64,000 bases of DNA from Enterococcus sp. RIT-PI-f (GCF_001297065.1 NZ_LHOX01000003.1:105756-169755), one strand, 5' to 3'; positions 45,032 to 54,406 are shown, numbered from the stretch's first letter. Numbers and translations are program-made. Notes: generated by a model from the letters alone, not told the origin.

Positions 45032-45697
45032 TTACAAAAACATCATCGCGATCGCACCAATGACATTGTTCAGAAAATGGACTGCAATGGCCGCTTCTAA
45101 TCGCTTGGTTTTCACATAAACGAGTGCCATCAGCAACCCAATCAATGCATAGATAACAAACTCGATCCAACTAGTAGCAGTGTGGGCCAATCCAAATAGA
45201 CTGATACTTACAATAATCCCTGCAATTTGATATTTCTTAAACACCAAGCCAATGATTCCCCCACGAAACACGATTTCTTCCATCACTGGTGCAGCAACGG
45301 CGAGCAACAAAAAAATCAATAGCGGGTTCTCGCCTGAGAATATATTATTTAACAGCGCATCGTTGGCGGTCGTCTGCTGTCCGGTATTTGCTTGCAAAAA
45401 GAGCGTACCGACGATGGCGATGATTCTTCCAATGACAAACGCCCCAATGATCCATCCCCAGTTCCTTTTGGTAGACCAATCGAATGTAAAACTGGCGAGG
45501 CGTAATTTTTTTGCTAGCCACATAGTCAGCCCGATATTGATGAGGATTAAGGCGATTAGTCCATAGGATACCAAACTTGGGATATAGTTTTCGCCTGCCT
45601 CTAAATAATGAAGCTTCACCAGACCAAACGTGGTCATACTGATTTGACTTAATAGAAATAACCCTATAACGATACACACATTTTTGACTGTTTTCAT
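45032..45697 (-). CDS. CPBP-family intramembrane protease
   Basis: 221 residues from the ATG at 45697 after AGGAGGG; a 17-residue upstream extension is unsupported. About seven hydrophobic segments. The CPBP (Abi/CAAX) motifs are present: EEIVFRGGIIG with the paired Glu and Arg, FGLAHTATSW with the first His, and HFLNNVIG with the second His. Such proteins in lactic bacteria act in bacteriocin self-immunity or membrane-protein processing; no bacteriocin gene is visible nearby. Confidence 0.88.
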   Translation of the reverse strand: MKTVKNVCIVIGLFLLSQISMTTFGLVKLHYLEAGENYIPSLVSYGLIALILINIGLTMWLAKKLRLASFTFDWSTKRNWGWIIGAFVIGRIIAIVGTLFLQANTGQQTTANDALLNNIFSGENPLLIFLLLAVAAPVMEEIVFRGGIIGLVFKKYQIAGIIVSISLFGLAHTATSWIEFVIYALIGLLMALVYVKTKRLEAAIAVHFLNNVIGAIAMMFL

Positions 45698-45726
45698 AAA
45701 CCCTCCTGCTCGTTCTTTATTTTCTT

Positions 45727-45749
45727 GATGAAGACGACATGTCTTCATC
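45727..45749 (-). promoter_or_regulatory. Inverted repeat upstream of the CPBP gene
   Basis: GATGAAGAC-GACAT-GTCTTCATC has perfect 9-bp arms, 30 bases upstream of the start: an operator or a leader hairpin. Confidence 0.45.
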
Positions 45750-45886
45750 CTTTCACTTTAATAGTACCGATGATCGTTAGATGAATCAAGGCGATTATGC
45801 AAATAAATAGTTTTTTGCTTTTTTTGTACATCAAACCCCCTTTTTAAACAAATACGCTTTAGATCACGCATTTTTCCGGCTATAGA

Positions 45887-45915
45887 TTGTATTCACCTTT
45901 CAGCTATGATACACT
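45887..45915 (+). promoter_or_regulatory. Candidate promoter of the ABC-2 exporter operon
   Basis: TTGTAT, 17 bases, TACACT: a moderate match to a vegetative promoter. It would give a leader of about 120 bases. Confidence 0.4.
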
Positions 45916-45955
45916 ATTGCTACTTTTGTTTGGCTGACGAACCGCTGCCCCAACC

Positions 45956-46033
45956 ATGTTCGTTTGGACCATCTCGTTGCGAGTATTCGATTGCGAATGC
46001 TCTTTTTGTCGCGTTGTTGTCAAAAGAAAGTGA
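45956..46033 (+). CDS. Possible 25-residue leader peptide upstream of the ABC exporter
   Basis: An ATG-to-TGA frame of 25 codons, beginning MFVWTISLRVFDCEC and ending in a basic KRK, spans a terminator-like hairpin and stops 10 bases before the ATPase start. There is no convincing ribosome site in front of it, so translation is uncertain. If translated, ribosome position on it would decide whether the hairpin forms. Confidence 0.3.
   Translation: MFVWTISLRVFDCECSFCRVVVKRK
45981..46007 (+). terminator. Terminator-like hairpin in the exporter leader
   Basis: Nine-bp stem GAGTATTCG/CGAATGCTC with a G-U pair and ATTG loop, then TTTTT. The alternative pairing CTCG-TTG-CGAG (45974-45984) shares the GAG arm, so the two structures are mutually exclusive, as in attenuators. 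Confidence 0.5.
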
Positions 46034-46043
46034 GTGAATCCAA

Positions 46044-47018
46044 ATGATCCAAGTAGAACATCTCAGTAAAACGTTCCACGTCGCAAAGCGTCAAAGTGGT
46101 TTCTTGGCCGCAACAAAGGCCTTCGTTTCAAGAGAAACCACAGCGATCCATGCGCTGCAAGATGTTAATTTCACCATTCAAGAAGGCGAAATGGTGGGCT
46201 ACATCGGCCCCAATGGTGCAGGGAAAAGTACCACGATCAAAATGATGTGCGGTATTTTGACACCTGATCAAGGTCAATGTCTGATCAACGGTCGCGTCCC
46301 TTGGCAAGACCGGGTGCAGCATGTCAAAGAAATTGGTGTTGTTTTTGGCCAACGTAGTCAACTTTGGTGGGATGTCCCTGTGATCGATAGTTTTGATTTG
46401 ATCAGAGATATTTATCAAGTCGATCACACGCGGTACCAAAAAAATTTGCAGGAATTAACTGCGTTATTAGACCTCGGTGAGCTGCTTAAAACACCCGCCC
46501 GTTCCCTAAGTCTGGGACAGCGTATGCGTTGTGAAATCGCGGCTTCTTTACTCCATGATCCTAAGGTTCTTTTCTTGGATGAACCAACGATCGGCTTAGA
46601 TGCCGTGTCCAAAATCGCTGTACGGCAGTTTATCAAACGCCTCAATCAAGAAAAAGGCACTACCGTTATCTTGACTACCCATGACATGCAAGATATTGAA
46701 GCCTTGACGCAACGTATTTTATTGATTGGCAAAGGAAAGATCCTTCTTGATGGACGTTTAGACCAACTCAAACAACAGTTTTCCGATGTGAAAACTGTGT
46801 CTCTTGATTACAATGGGGCGTTGCCGCCATTGCCTGCATCTGTCCAAATGGTGGAAGAAACGCATGGTCGTGCTGTGATGAAAGTCGATCCTCACTTTTT
46901 TTCTGTTGCACAATTGATCAATTTCTTCAGTCAGCATGTTGAGATCACGGACTTGGCTGTCGCGAGTATCACAGCTGAAGAAATGGTTGCCAAAATGTAT
47001 CAGGAGTATCACATATGA
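46044..47018 (+). CDS. ABC-2 type exporter ATPase
   Basis: 324 residues: Walker A GPNGAGKST, signature LSLGQRMRCE, Walker B VLFLDEPTIGLD and switch His in TTHDM, followed by a ~80-residue C-terminal extension. The signature is an LSLGQ variant common in the ABC-2 subgroup whose permeases belong to the DUF990/ABC2_membrane_6 family. The coding region overlaps the next gene by four bases. The ribosome site is weak (GTGAGTG). Substrate unknown; export of a lipid, peptide or antibiotic is typical. Confidence 0.9.
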   Translation: MIQVEHLSKTFHVAKRQSGFLAATKAFVSRETTAIHALQDVNFTIQEGEMVGYIGPNGAGKSTTIKMMCGILTPDQGQCLINGRVPWQDRVQHVKEIGVVFGQRSQLWWDVPVIDSFDLIRDIYQVDHTRYQKNLQELTALLDLGELLKTPARSLSLGQRMRCEIAASLLHDPKVLFLDEPTIGLDAVSKIAVRQFIKRLNQEKGTTVILTTHDMQDIEALTQRILLIGKGKILLDGRLDQLKQQFSDVKTVSLDYNGALPPLPASVQMVEETHGRAVMKVDPHFFSVAQLINFFSQHVEITDLAVASITAEEMVAKMYQEYHI

Positions 47019-47818
47019 TCAAATACCGCGCATTGTTTCGTATTCGTTTTATCCATACGCTGCAGTATCGGTCGGCTGCGATTGCAGGTATGGTCACTCA
47101 GTTTGTCTGGGGTATGATGGAAATACTCGCTTTTCACGCCTTTTATCAAACTGATCCGACTGCTTTTCCTATGCACTTTCAACAGACAGTTTCTTATGTC
47201 TGGATGCAGCAAGCTTTTTTATCATTGTTCATGCTCTGGTTTTTTGAAAACGAAATCTTCGAATCCATTACGAGCGGCTCGATTGCCTATGAATTGGCGC
47301 GCCCTATGGATATTTATCATCGTTGGTTTTGTCAATCCATCGCCAATCGATCAGCAAAGGCAGTCTTACGCTGTCTGCCGATTTTTGCGATAGCTTTCTT
47401 ACTGCCGGCGCCTTATCGTCTTGTACTACCTCCAACGATCACAACTCTTTTCCTGTTTATCCTTTCTTTGCTGCTTAGTTTAGGTGTGGTCGTTTCAGTG
47501 TCCCAATTGATTTACATTTCAACTTTCTATACCTTATCATCGATCGGTGTTAGGGTGGTCGTCGGTGCAATCGGTGAATTTTTAGCTGGCGGTATCGTTC
47601 CTCTTCCCTTCTTTCCACAACCATTTCGACAAATTGCCGAAGTGCTGCCGTTTGCCGCCATGCAGAATGTGCCTTTGCGCATTTACAGTGGTGATTTACA
47701 AGGTACTGATATATTCCGCAGTTTGCTGCTTCAGATCTTTTGGCTGATTGTGTTGTTTGCGTTCGGCAAATGGTGGTTAAAAAAAGCCCTTAAACGGGTG
47801 GTCGTTCAAGGAGGCTAA
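47015..47818 (+). CDS. ABC-2 exporter permease (DUF990-like), subunit 1
   Basis: 267-residue membrane protein with about six segments and the family pattern (FRIRFIHTLQYRSAAIAGM near the start, SIAYELARPMDIY in a cytoplasmic loop). It starts within the ATPase stop (ATGA) and is followed after four bases by a second permease of the same family. The two probably form a heterodimeric channel with the ATPase. Confidence 0.88.
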   Translation: MIKYRALFRIRFIHTLQYRSAAIAGMVTQFVWGMMEILAFHAFYQTDPTAFPMHFQQTVSYVWMQQAFLSLFMLWFFENEIFESITSGSIAYELARPMDIYHRWFCQSIANRSAKAVLRCLPIFAIAFLLPAPYRLVLPPTITTLFLFILSLLLSLGVVVSVSQLIYISTFYTLSSIGVRVVVGAIGEFLAGGIVPLPFFPQPFRQIAEVLPFAAMQNVPLRIYSGDLQGTDIFRSLLLQIFWLIVLFAFGKWWLKKALKRVVVQGG

Positions 47819-47822
47819 AACG

Positions 47823-48596
47823 ATGGTTTACTGGCATTATTTTTGTATCCATTTAAAGAGTCAAATGCAATATAAAGTTTCTTTTATTTTCACGGCATTG
47901 GGTCAGTTCCTTGGCTCACTGACTGCGTTTCTAGGTATTTGGTTTATGTTCACACGATTTCATCAAGTCAATGGCTTTCGTTTTGAAGAGGTTTTGCTGT
48001 GTTTTGCAACAGTCCTATTGTCCTATTCGATGGCCGAATGCTTCGGGCGCGGGTTTGACCTGTTTCCCCAGATGATCAGCAACGGTGAATTCGATCGCGC
48101 TTTGGTTCGTCCCCGTTCACTGATCTTTCAGGTATTGGCTTCTAAGATGGAATTTTCTCGTATAGGCCGCTTACTGCAAGCTGTCTTGGTCTTTTTCTAT
48201 GCGATTCCTAGAAGTGGTGTGAATTGGCATCTTGGTACGATCGTGACACTTTGTTTGATGATCATTTGTGGGAGTATCTTTTTTAGTTTGCTATTTCTTG
48301 TCTATGCAGCAATCTCATTTTTCACGATCCAAGGATTAGAATTTATGAATATTTTTACGGATGGCGCCCGAGAATTTGGACGATATCCATTCAGTATTTA
48401 CGGCAAACAAGTCTTACGCATACTCACCTACGTGGTGCCCATGGCTTGGTTCCAATATTATCCATTTTTGTATCTGATAGGCCAACGGACAAATCCGTGG
48501 TGGATTGCTTCGCCTCTTGTTTGTTTGGTCTTCGCTATGCCAGCTATCTGGTTCTGGCGGGTTGGGTTGAAGAATTATGTATCCACGGGATCATAA
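47823..48596 (+). CDS. ABC-2 exporter permease (DUF990-like), subunit 2
   Basis: 257-residue membrane protein, about six segments, with FDLFPQMISNGEFDRALVRPRS as the conserved cytoplasmic loop that parallels the LARP stretch of subunit 1, and an end of VGLKNYVSTGS. The ribosome site is GGAGGCT before ATGGTTTA. Last gene of the three-gene operon, followed by a strong terminator. Confidence 0.88.
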   Translation: MVYWHYFCIHLKSQMQYKVSFIFTALGQFLGSLTAFLGIWFMFTRFHQVNGFRFEEVLLCFATVLLSYSMAECFGRGFDLFPQMISNGEFDRALVRPRSLIFQVLASKMEFSRIGRLLQAVLVFFYAIPRSGVNWHLGTIVTLCLMIICGSIFFSLLFLVYAAISFFTIQGLEFMNIFTDGAREFGRYPFSIYGKQVLRILTYVVPMAWFQYYPFLYLIGQRTNPWWIASPLVCLVFAMPAIWFWRVGLKNYVSTGS

Positions 48597-48618
48597 CATG
48601 ATATATGTAACAACAAAA

Positions 48619-48657
48619 ACCATCCTTTTCAGTGATTCTGAAGGATGGTTTGCTTTT
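48619..48657. terminator. Bidirectional terminator after the ABC-2 exporter operon
   Basis: AACCATCCTT..TTCAG pairs with CTGAAGGATGGTT around a 5-base loop, followed by TGCTTTTTT; the reverse strand also has a T-rich run, so it may end the PhzF gene too. Confidence 0.9.
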
Positions 48658-48721
48658 TTACCGACTGAACATATCAGAAGACTACTAGTTGAATCATTGG
48701 CATGTGTGCATCGCTTTTTCA

Positions 48722-49594
48722 TTAAAGTAATACGTCTTTCGCAAAAACCGCAGTACCAGAAATCTTAATCGACAATGCTGGCGCTTCTGTCACATGGACA
48801 TAAACCATGCCATCCTTGCTTATTTCATGGCCTTGTTCGATAGGTAAACAAGCGGGTGTAGGTAAATCAGGTTGAATATAGGTTTTGTAATACGCCCCCA
48901 TGACACCTGAAGCAGTGCCTGTCACCGGGTCTTCAATCGTACCAGAGTATGGAGAGGAAAAGTGGCGTCCATGCATCATTGCTTTTTTCTCACGAACTTC
49001 TATAGTGAACGGATGGACTGAAGCACGTGGCATGTCGGTCAATAGCCGTGGGAACTGTTGGTTATCCGGACGCATAGCAGTAAAACGCTGCAGGTCTTTG
49101 ATCGGAATAAGTAACGTCCAAATACCTGTACTACCATAAACGATTGGATGTTCCGTATCCAAATCATCCACAGTTAGACCAATTGACGCCATCAAACCTT
49201 CGGTATCGCCTATCCACGGAACAAATTTTGGCGCAGCTTGCTGCATCGTGATCAGTATTTTTTCACCAGTCATAGTTACACTGATCGGTAAAACCCCTGC
49301 ATTGGTTTCGATCGTTATGGTTCCATCAGCAATCAGCCCCGTGTCCACCAAGGATTGGACGCAAGCAATCGTTCCATGTCCACATAGCGCCATTTCGTGA
49401 CCTGGTGTAAAAAAACGAAAGCGATAATCGGCTTTTTTCGAAGGCAAAATAAAGGCAGTTTCGTTAAAACCAGCGGCCTGTGCCATATTCTGCATCTCTT
49501 GGTCTGTCAACCCTTCTTTTTCAAAAACCACACCTGCCGGATTGCCTTTTCCTGGTATCATTGTGAAGACATCATATTGTTTTACCTTCGTCAT
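48722..49594 (-). CDS. PhzF-family isomerase/epimerase
   Basis: 290 residues from the ATG at 49594 after AGGGG; a GTG nine bases upstream is in the spacer. Two-lobed diaminopimelate-epimerase-like fold with the catalytic Glu in AGFNETAFIL and the family motifs GNPAGVV, RFFTPGHEMALCGHGTIA and DPVTGTASGVMGAYY. Metabolic substrate unknown; no phenazine genes are present. Monocistronic. Confidence 0.9.
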   Translation of the reverse strand: MTKVKQYDVFTMIPGKGNPAGVVFEKEGLTDQEMQNMAQAAGFNETAFILPSKKADYRFRFFTPGHEMALCGHGTIACVQSLVDTGLIADGTITIETNAGVLPISVTMTGEKILITMQQAAPKFVPWIGDTEGLMASIGLTVDDLDTEHPIVYGSTGIWTLLIPIKDLQRFTAMRPDNQQFPRLLTDMPRASVHPFTIEVREKKAMMHGRHFSSPYSGTIEDPVTGTASGVMGAYYKTYIQPDLPTPACLPIEQGHEISKDGMVYVHVTEAPALSIKISGTAVFAKDVLL

Positions 49595-49715
49595 TTGCTG
49601 CACCCCTTTTTGATTATCTAATCAGACGACAGCAAATTTGTCAAAGCTATTTTTTCGCCTAGGAAAATCAAGCATTCTTTGATAAGATAGAAAAAAAAGC
49701 AAACGAGGAACGATT

Positions 49716-49883
49716 ATGGGCTTTTCTCTGATTTTCATCTTATTTTTGATCATGGATCTGATTCTTCTGCGAATCAGTTATAAAAAGAAACGTTTTGGAC
49801 TATTGTTCCTTTCTTTGTCTGGGCTGATTTTGATTAGTTTGGTGCTTGTTTCGGTGATTTTCTTTTTCCCGGATTATTTGTGA
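49716..49883 (+). CDS. Small two-helix membrane protein (55 residues)
   Basis: A complete 55-codon frame with a good ribosome site (ACGAGGAACG, then ATG). The product has a hydrophobic helix at residues 2-18, a basic loop (SYKKKRFG) and a second helix at about 28-50, ending FFFPDYL. No family recognised. Placement after the divergent PhzF gene and before a long hairpin suggests an independent small transcript. Likely real because of the ribosome site and the clean two-helix design. Confidence 0.6.
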   Translation: MGFSLIFILFLIMDLILLRISYKKKRFGLLFLSLSGLILISLVLVSVIFFFPDYL

Positions 49884-49922
49884 CATGCTAAGGAGAAATC
49901 CAATTGACAATGAAACAACAAC

Positions 49923-49992
49923 GCCATGAATCTGAACGCTAATCTTCTGAAAACAAAGAAGAAATGTGTTCAAGTTCATGGCATTTTGTTTA
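49923..49992. terminator. Long hairpin, probable terminator of the citrate operon or small gene
   Basis: GCCATGAA.CTGAAC pairs with GTTCA..TTCATGGC around a 40-base loop. Plus-strand sequence after it is ATTTTGTTT; minus-strand sequence after it is GTTGTTGTTT. Weak U-tracts make this only a probable terminator. Confidence 0.45.
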
Positions 49993-50055
49993 TAAACCTA
50001 TAAAAGTGAAGGTAAGGCATTATTAACCTACGGATGGTTTTACTGCGCAGTATAT

Positions 50056-51447
50056 TTAATCAATATCTATTGTCACTTTAACTTCCTGCACAGGCACATC
50101 ATAAAATGGATCTTCTCTTCTACCTAAGAAATCCTTTGCTTGTTGCGGAAATAGTGCATACATGAGGATATCTTCTGAGGATTTTGCATACTGTGAAATT
50201 TCTTTACGGATAGCCGGCAACTGAGGCGCAATCAGATCTGCCGGTCGATCAGTAACCACTTCTGCATCCCCAATGATTGTTTCCTTGATTTCTTCACTGA
50301 TCGGTGCGGGAGATTGACCATAGAGACCTTTCACATAATCCTTGATCTCACTAGGAACCAATTTGTATCTTTCACCAGAAATAACATTCATCAATGCCTG
50401 TGTACCAACCATTTGGGATAAAGGTGTCACAAGTGGTGGATACCCTAAATCAGCTCTGACTTTAGGAACTTCAGCTAAAACCTCTTCATATTTGTCTTGC
50501 AAACCTTGCTCAGTCAATTGACTAAGAAGATTAGATAGCATGCCACCAGGAACTTGATAAATCAGTGTTTTTGGTTCAATGTCTTTGACTTTAGGATTCA
50601 ACAATCCTTCGTTGCGGAATCGATCACGAATAGGATTAAAATATTCTGCGATTTCCGAAACATACGACATATCTAATCCAGTATCAAAACCGCAAGTATC
50701 CAATGCAATTGCTACTGACTCTGTGGCTGGTTGACTTGTGCCACCTGCAAAAGAAGATATCGCTGTATCGATGATATCTGCCCCCGCTTCTGCTACTTTT
50801 AAGTATGTCATCTCTGCAATGCCGCTTGTTGCGTGGGTATGAACTTCTAACGGTAAATCTACCGTATTTTTGATTCGACTGACTAATTCATATCCCACAT
50901 TCGGTGTTAAAACCCCTGCCATGTCCTTGATACAAATCGAATCTGCACCAGCGGCGGCCATTCTTTTCGCAAGATCCACAAAATAATCCACCGTATGAAT
51001 TTGACTTGTTGTATATGAAATGGCCGTTTGGCATTCTCCGCCAGCTTCTTTCGTAGCACGAATCGCTGTTTCCAAATTACGGACATCGTTTAACGCATCA
51101 AATACGCGAATGATATCAATTCCATTCTCAACTGATTTTTGTACAAATTCTCGGACAACATCATCTGCATAATTTTTATACCCCAGTAAGTTTTGACCTC
51201 TTAGCAGCATCTGCAACTTAGTGTGTTTGACTTCTTTTCGAATTGACCGCAGTCTTTCCCACGGATCTTCTTCTAAGTAACGTAGACAAGCGTCAAAAGT
51301 TGCGCCGCCCCACATTTCTAAGGCATGGTAGCCCGCTTTATCCATTGTTTTTATTATTGGCAGCATATCACTTGTTGGCATTCTTGTTGCGATCAGACTT
51401 TGTTGTCCGTCGCGTAGGACAGTTTCTGTGAAGCGAATTTTTTTCAT
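50056..51447 (-). CDS. oadA: Oxaloacetate decarboxylase alpha subunit
   Basis: 463-residue carboxyltransferase: RFTETVLRDGQQSLIATRM carries metal- and substrate-binding residues, EMWGGATFDACLRYL the substrate loop, and CIKDMAGVLTP and EVHTHATSG the metal ligands and catalytic Lys. It ends without a biotinyl domain; the biotin carrier is a separate gene (oadD), as in E. faecalis. It transfers CO2 from oxaloacetate made by citrate lyase to biotin. ATG follows GAGGAGG. Last gene of the operon, four bases after citX. Confidence 0.95.
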   Translation of the reverse strand: MKKIRFTETVLRDGQQSLIATRMPTSDMLPIIKTMDKAGYHALEMWGGATFDACLRYLEEDPWERLRSIRKEVKHTKLQMLLRGQNLLGYKNYADDVVREFVQKSVENGIDIIRVFDALNDVRNLETAIRATKEAGGECQTAISYTTSQIHTVDYFVDLAKRMAAAGADSICIKDMAGVLTPNVGYELVSRIKNTVDLPLEVHTHATSGIAEMTYLKVAEAGADIIDTAISSFAGGTSQPATESVAIALDTCGFDTGLDMSYVSEIAEYFNPIRDRFRNEGLLNPKVKDIEPKTLIYQVPGGMLSNLLSQLTEQGLQDKYEEVLAEVPKVRADLGYPPLVTPLSQMVGTQALMNVISGERYKLVPSEIKDYVKGLYGQSPAPISEEIKETIIGDAEVVTDRPADLIAPQLPAIRKEISQYAKSSEDILMYALFPQQAKDFLGRREDPFYDVPVQEVKVTIDID

Positions 51448-51451
51448 CTAT

Positions 51452-52006
51452 TCATTCCTCCTCGATGATTTTTTGTATCGCTTGATACATCTCATCCATA
51501 CTATGTTTTCGCGAACGGCCGCATTCTTTCGCTACTTGATCACAAACAAAGCATGTTCTTGTTGCTAGTCCTATTTCTGTACGACTTACCGGTACGACTT
51601 GGTTTGATTCTTGCTCGAGATGCAGCACATCAAGATCCATCAGTCTACCATATGGATGGGTCATTTCAATATGTGTCATCTGCTTCTTTAATTCATACCT
51701 AGTGTTGGGAAGAACAAGAAAATATTCAGGACCAGTAGGTAAGTTTCGATAAAGATTAGCTATAGGCACCGTATCTTTAACAGCTTCTTCAACTTCCACG
51801 ATCATCGTTTCAAATACTTTGGTAAGGACAGGAGAATTCTTGATTGGGCCTGGAATATTCAAAGTTGCTACGACCAATGATGCTTGTATATCTGCCATCA
51901 TTAACTCTTTTTGAATCATAGCTCTATTTTCCCTTGCATCGAGCATGTCAGCCAAAGTGATAACAGGTCCATCGACAAATGCTTTATACATTTTTGACCA
52001 CATCAA
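51452..52006 (-). CDS. citX: Apo-citrate lyase phosphoribosyl-dephospho-CoA transferase
   Basis: 184 residues. Attaches the prosthetic group to Ser14 of CitD. Conserved features: GPVITLADMLDARENRA, HPYGRLMDLDVL, and RTCFVCDQVAKECGRSRKH. The start is uncertain: TTG (52006), ATG (52003) and an ATG near 51991 are all in frame, none has a strong ribosome site, and the gene overlaps the end of citF, so translational coupling is likely. Confidence 0.9.
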   Translation of the reverse strand: MMWSKMYKAFVDGPVITLADMLDARENRAMIQKELMMADIQASLVVATLNIPGPIKNSPVLTKVFETMIVEVEEAVKDTVPIANLYRNLPTGPEYFLVLPNTRYELKKQMTHIEMTHPYGRLMDLDVLHLEQESNQVVPVSRTEIGLATRTCFVCDQVAKECGRSRKHSMDEMYQAIQKIIEEE

Positions 52007-53516
52007 TAATTGATCCGTCGCGGTATTCGATCAATGCTACTGTTTTGTCACCATATTTGATTGGCTCAGGTTTGCCAACGATACTGTATGCTTTTTCCTT
52101 TAACTCTTCGATTGTAAATTGCGGAATATCTAACGATCCAAACGCATCCATCAGATCTTGACGTGCAGGATTAATAGCGATCCCTACTTCCGTGACAATC
52201 ACATCGATACTCGCACCTGGCGTGACGATCGTATTGACTGTATCCACGATTGTTGGAATCCTGCCCCGCACAAGGGGTGCTATAACTAAACTCATTTTAC
52301 ACGCCATGCTGGTATCTGAGTGTCCCCCAGATGCCCCCCGAATCACACCGTCTGATCCAGTGATGACATTGACATTAAAATCAGTATCCACTTCTAAAGC
52401 AGACAAAATTGCTGTATCTAGTTGATTGATAAAGGCGCCTTTACTTAAAGGTGATGCATACATATTCGCATCGATTTCATAATGATTGGCATTTTTCCCC
52501 AGTGAAATTGCTGATGCATGATCAAAATCTTGTACATCGATCAGTTTATCCACTAAGCCTTCTTCCAATAGTTCTACCATCGCATTCGTGATTCCGCCTA
52601 GAGCAAAACTAGCTTTGATGCCATCTTTGATCATTGCTTCTCTTAAGAAACGAGAGACAGCTAATGCAGCACCCCCTGTTCCGGTTTGGAAAGAAAAACC
52701 TTCTTTGTAATAAGGAGAGTTGATAATGACTTTCGCTGCATACTCGGCAATCAATAATTCTTTGGGATTTTTGGTAAAACGTGTTGCGCCTTTAGCGATC
52801 CCAGAAGGATCTCCGATCGCATCAACTTGTACGACATAATCTACATCTGTCTGCGGAATGCTGATTGGCGTATTAGGAAATGGTGCCAATGTATCTGTAA
52901 TGATAACCACTTGATCGGCATATTTTGCATCAATCATCGCATAACCCAGAGAGCCACAAGTTGCTTTTCCATTTGTTCCATTTGCATTGCCATACGCATC
53001 TGCACTTGGCGCACCAAGAAAAGCGACATCTATGTGAATATCTCCCGCAGCAATAGCTCTTGCTCTTCCACCATGGGATCGAATCACCACTGGATTTTCC
53101 ATAATACCTGCTGAAATTGCCGCCCCGACTTTATCTCTAAGCCCGCTTGAAGTAATATTTGTTACTACCCCTGATTTGATATGATCAATCAAAGGTTCAT
53201 GTACATTGGCGATTGAACTAGGGGCAATCGCTAGATTTTTGATGCCCATTTTCGCGATTTCAGCCAAGACTAGATTCATGATATAATCACCTTCACGGAA
53301 ATGATGATGAAATGAAATGGTCATACCATCCTTCAGCCCTGTCTTTTCAATAGCCTCGCGAATACTGTTTACCAATTTGGACTGTCCAGGAATCACAGGA
53401 TTGATGGTCCGACTTGCTTCATGATACGTTTTAATATTAACAGTCTCATTCTGGTAGACACCGTATTGATTGGCGTATGCTTGAGGAATTTCTTTGCCTA
53501 CTTTATTTAAAACCAT
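51984..53516 (-). CDS. citF: Citrate lyase alpha subunit (citrate:acyl-ACP transferase)
   Basis: Swaps acetyl for citryl on CitD. I prefer the ATG at 53516 (MVLNKVGKEIPQAYANQYG, 510 residues); a GTG six bases upstream is possible. Family motifs: TISFHHHFREGDYIMNLVL, the CoA-transferase-like loop GGHSDTSMACK and INPARQDLMDA. Ribosome site GGAGG. It overlaps the end of citE and the start of citX. Confidence 0.95.
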   Translation of the reverse strand: MVLNKVGKEIPQAYANQYGVYQNETVNIKTYHEASRTINPVIPGQSKLVNSIREAIEKTGLKDGMTISFHHHFREGDYIMNLVLAEIAKMGIKNLAIAPSSIANVHEPLIDHIKSGVVTNITSSGLRDKVGAAISAGIMENPVVIRSHGGRARAIAAGDIHIDVAFLGAPSADAYGNANGTNGKATCGSLGYAMIDAKYADQVVIITDTLAPFPNTPISIPQTDVDYVVQVDAIGDPSGIAKGATRFTKNPKELLIAEYAAKVIINSPYYKEGFSFQTGTGGAALAVSRFLREAMIKDGIKASFALGGITNAMVELLEEGLVDKLIDVQDFDHASAISLGKNANHYEIDANMYASPLSKGAFINQLDTAILSALEVDTDFNVNVITGSDGVIRGASGGHSDTSMACKMSLVIAPLVRGRIPTIVDTVNTIVTPGASIDVIVTEVGIAINPARQDLMDAFGSLDIPQFTIEELKEKAYSIVGKPEPIKYGDKTVALIEYRDGSIIDVVKNV

Positions 53517-53518
53517 GT

Positions 53519-54406
53519 TCACACTTCCTCCCCTGTAATCAACTTCGCTGCTTTGGCGAGTGCAATCACGCGTTGCGCGCGTTCTACAATTGGCTTATCT
53601 ACCATTTTCCCATTCAAGGAAATGACACCTGACCCTTTGCTTTCAGCTTCATTAATTGCCCAAATGACTTCTTTTGCATGTTGGATTTCTTTCTCAGAAG
53701 GTGCATAGATCGCATTTACCAAAGGAATTTGTCGTGGGTTGATTACTGATTTACCATCAAAACCAAGTTGCTTGATACGTGTGGTCTCAGCAATAAAACC
53801 CTCCGTATTATTGACGTCTGAGTAAACCGTGTCAATCGCTGCAATCCCTGCTGCTCGAGCAGCATGCAGGATATAACTGCGGGCAAATAACAATTCTTGC
53901 CCATCTGGATAACGATTTGTTTTCATGTTTGTCACATAGTCTTCTGCACCCAATGCAATTCCTATCAAACGATCTGATGCGACAGCGATTTCTCGCGCAT
54001 TCAATACACCCGTTGCTGACTCGATAGCGGCCATCATTTTAGTAGTTCCTCTTGGGATACCATGTTGTTTCTCTACTTGAGAGATGACTTCTTCAACATC
54101 AACGATATCTTGCGCTGTCTCTGTTTTTGGTAAACGAATAACATTCACGCCTGCTAAAACCATGGCTTCGATATCTAATCTCCCTACCGTATCTAACCCA
54201 TTGATTCTGACAACCGTCTCGACTTGCGAATAATCAAATGTTTTCAAAGCAAAATGAACCAAAGCTCGAGCAGAGTCTTTTTCATTCAAAGAAACTGCAT
54301 CTTCTAAATCGAACATGACAGAATCAGAGCCGAATAATGGTGCATCTCTTAGCATTGCTGCATTTGCACCCGGTACAAACATCATAGTTCTTCTTAGTCG
54401 TTCCAT
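53519..54406 (-). CDS. citE: Citrate lyase beta subunit (citryl-ACP lyase)
   Basis: 295-residue HpcH/HpaI-fold lyase splitting citryl-ACP into acetyl-ACP and oxaloacetate. [18 protein letters not shown] with the metal and CoA-binding residues, [29 protein letters not shown] and [11 protein letters not shown] are present. ATG follows GGGAGGAG and overlaps the citD end by 13 bases. Confidence 0.96.
   Translation of the reverse strand: MERLRRTMMFVPGANAAMLRDAPLFGSDSVMFDLEDAVSLNEKDSARALVHFALKTFDYSQVETVVRINGLDTVGRLDIEAMVLAGVNVIRLPKTETAQDIVDVEEVISQVEKQHGIPRGTTKMMAAIESATGVLNAREIAVASDRLIGIALGAEDYVTNMKTNRYPDGQELLFARSYILHAARAAGIAAIDTVYSDVNNTEGFIAETTRIKQLGFDGKSVINPRQIPLVNAIYAPSEKEIQHAKEVIWAINEAESKGSGVISLNGKMVDKPIVERAQRVIALAKAAKLITGEEV

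Larger units (their letters stand above)
45698..46043. other. Divergent intergenic region between CPBP and ABC exporter genes
   Basis: 346 bases. From left to right it holds a perfect hairpin dyad (45727-45749), an AT-rich middle, a promoter-like pair (45887-45915), and a ~120-base leader with a small ORF and a terminator-like hairpin ahead of the exporter genes. Confidence 0.6.

Noticed and set aside
50056..51447. oadA seen as a truncated gene because it lacks a biotinyl domain
   Set aside because: The biotinyl domain is encoded by oadD in the same operon; the split form is normal for enterococcal citrate loci.
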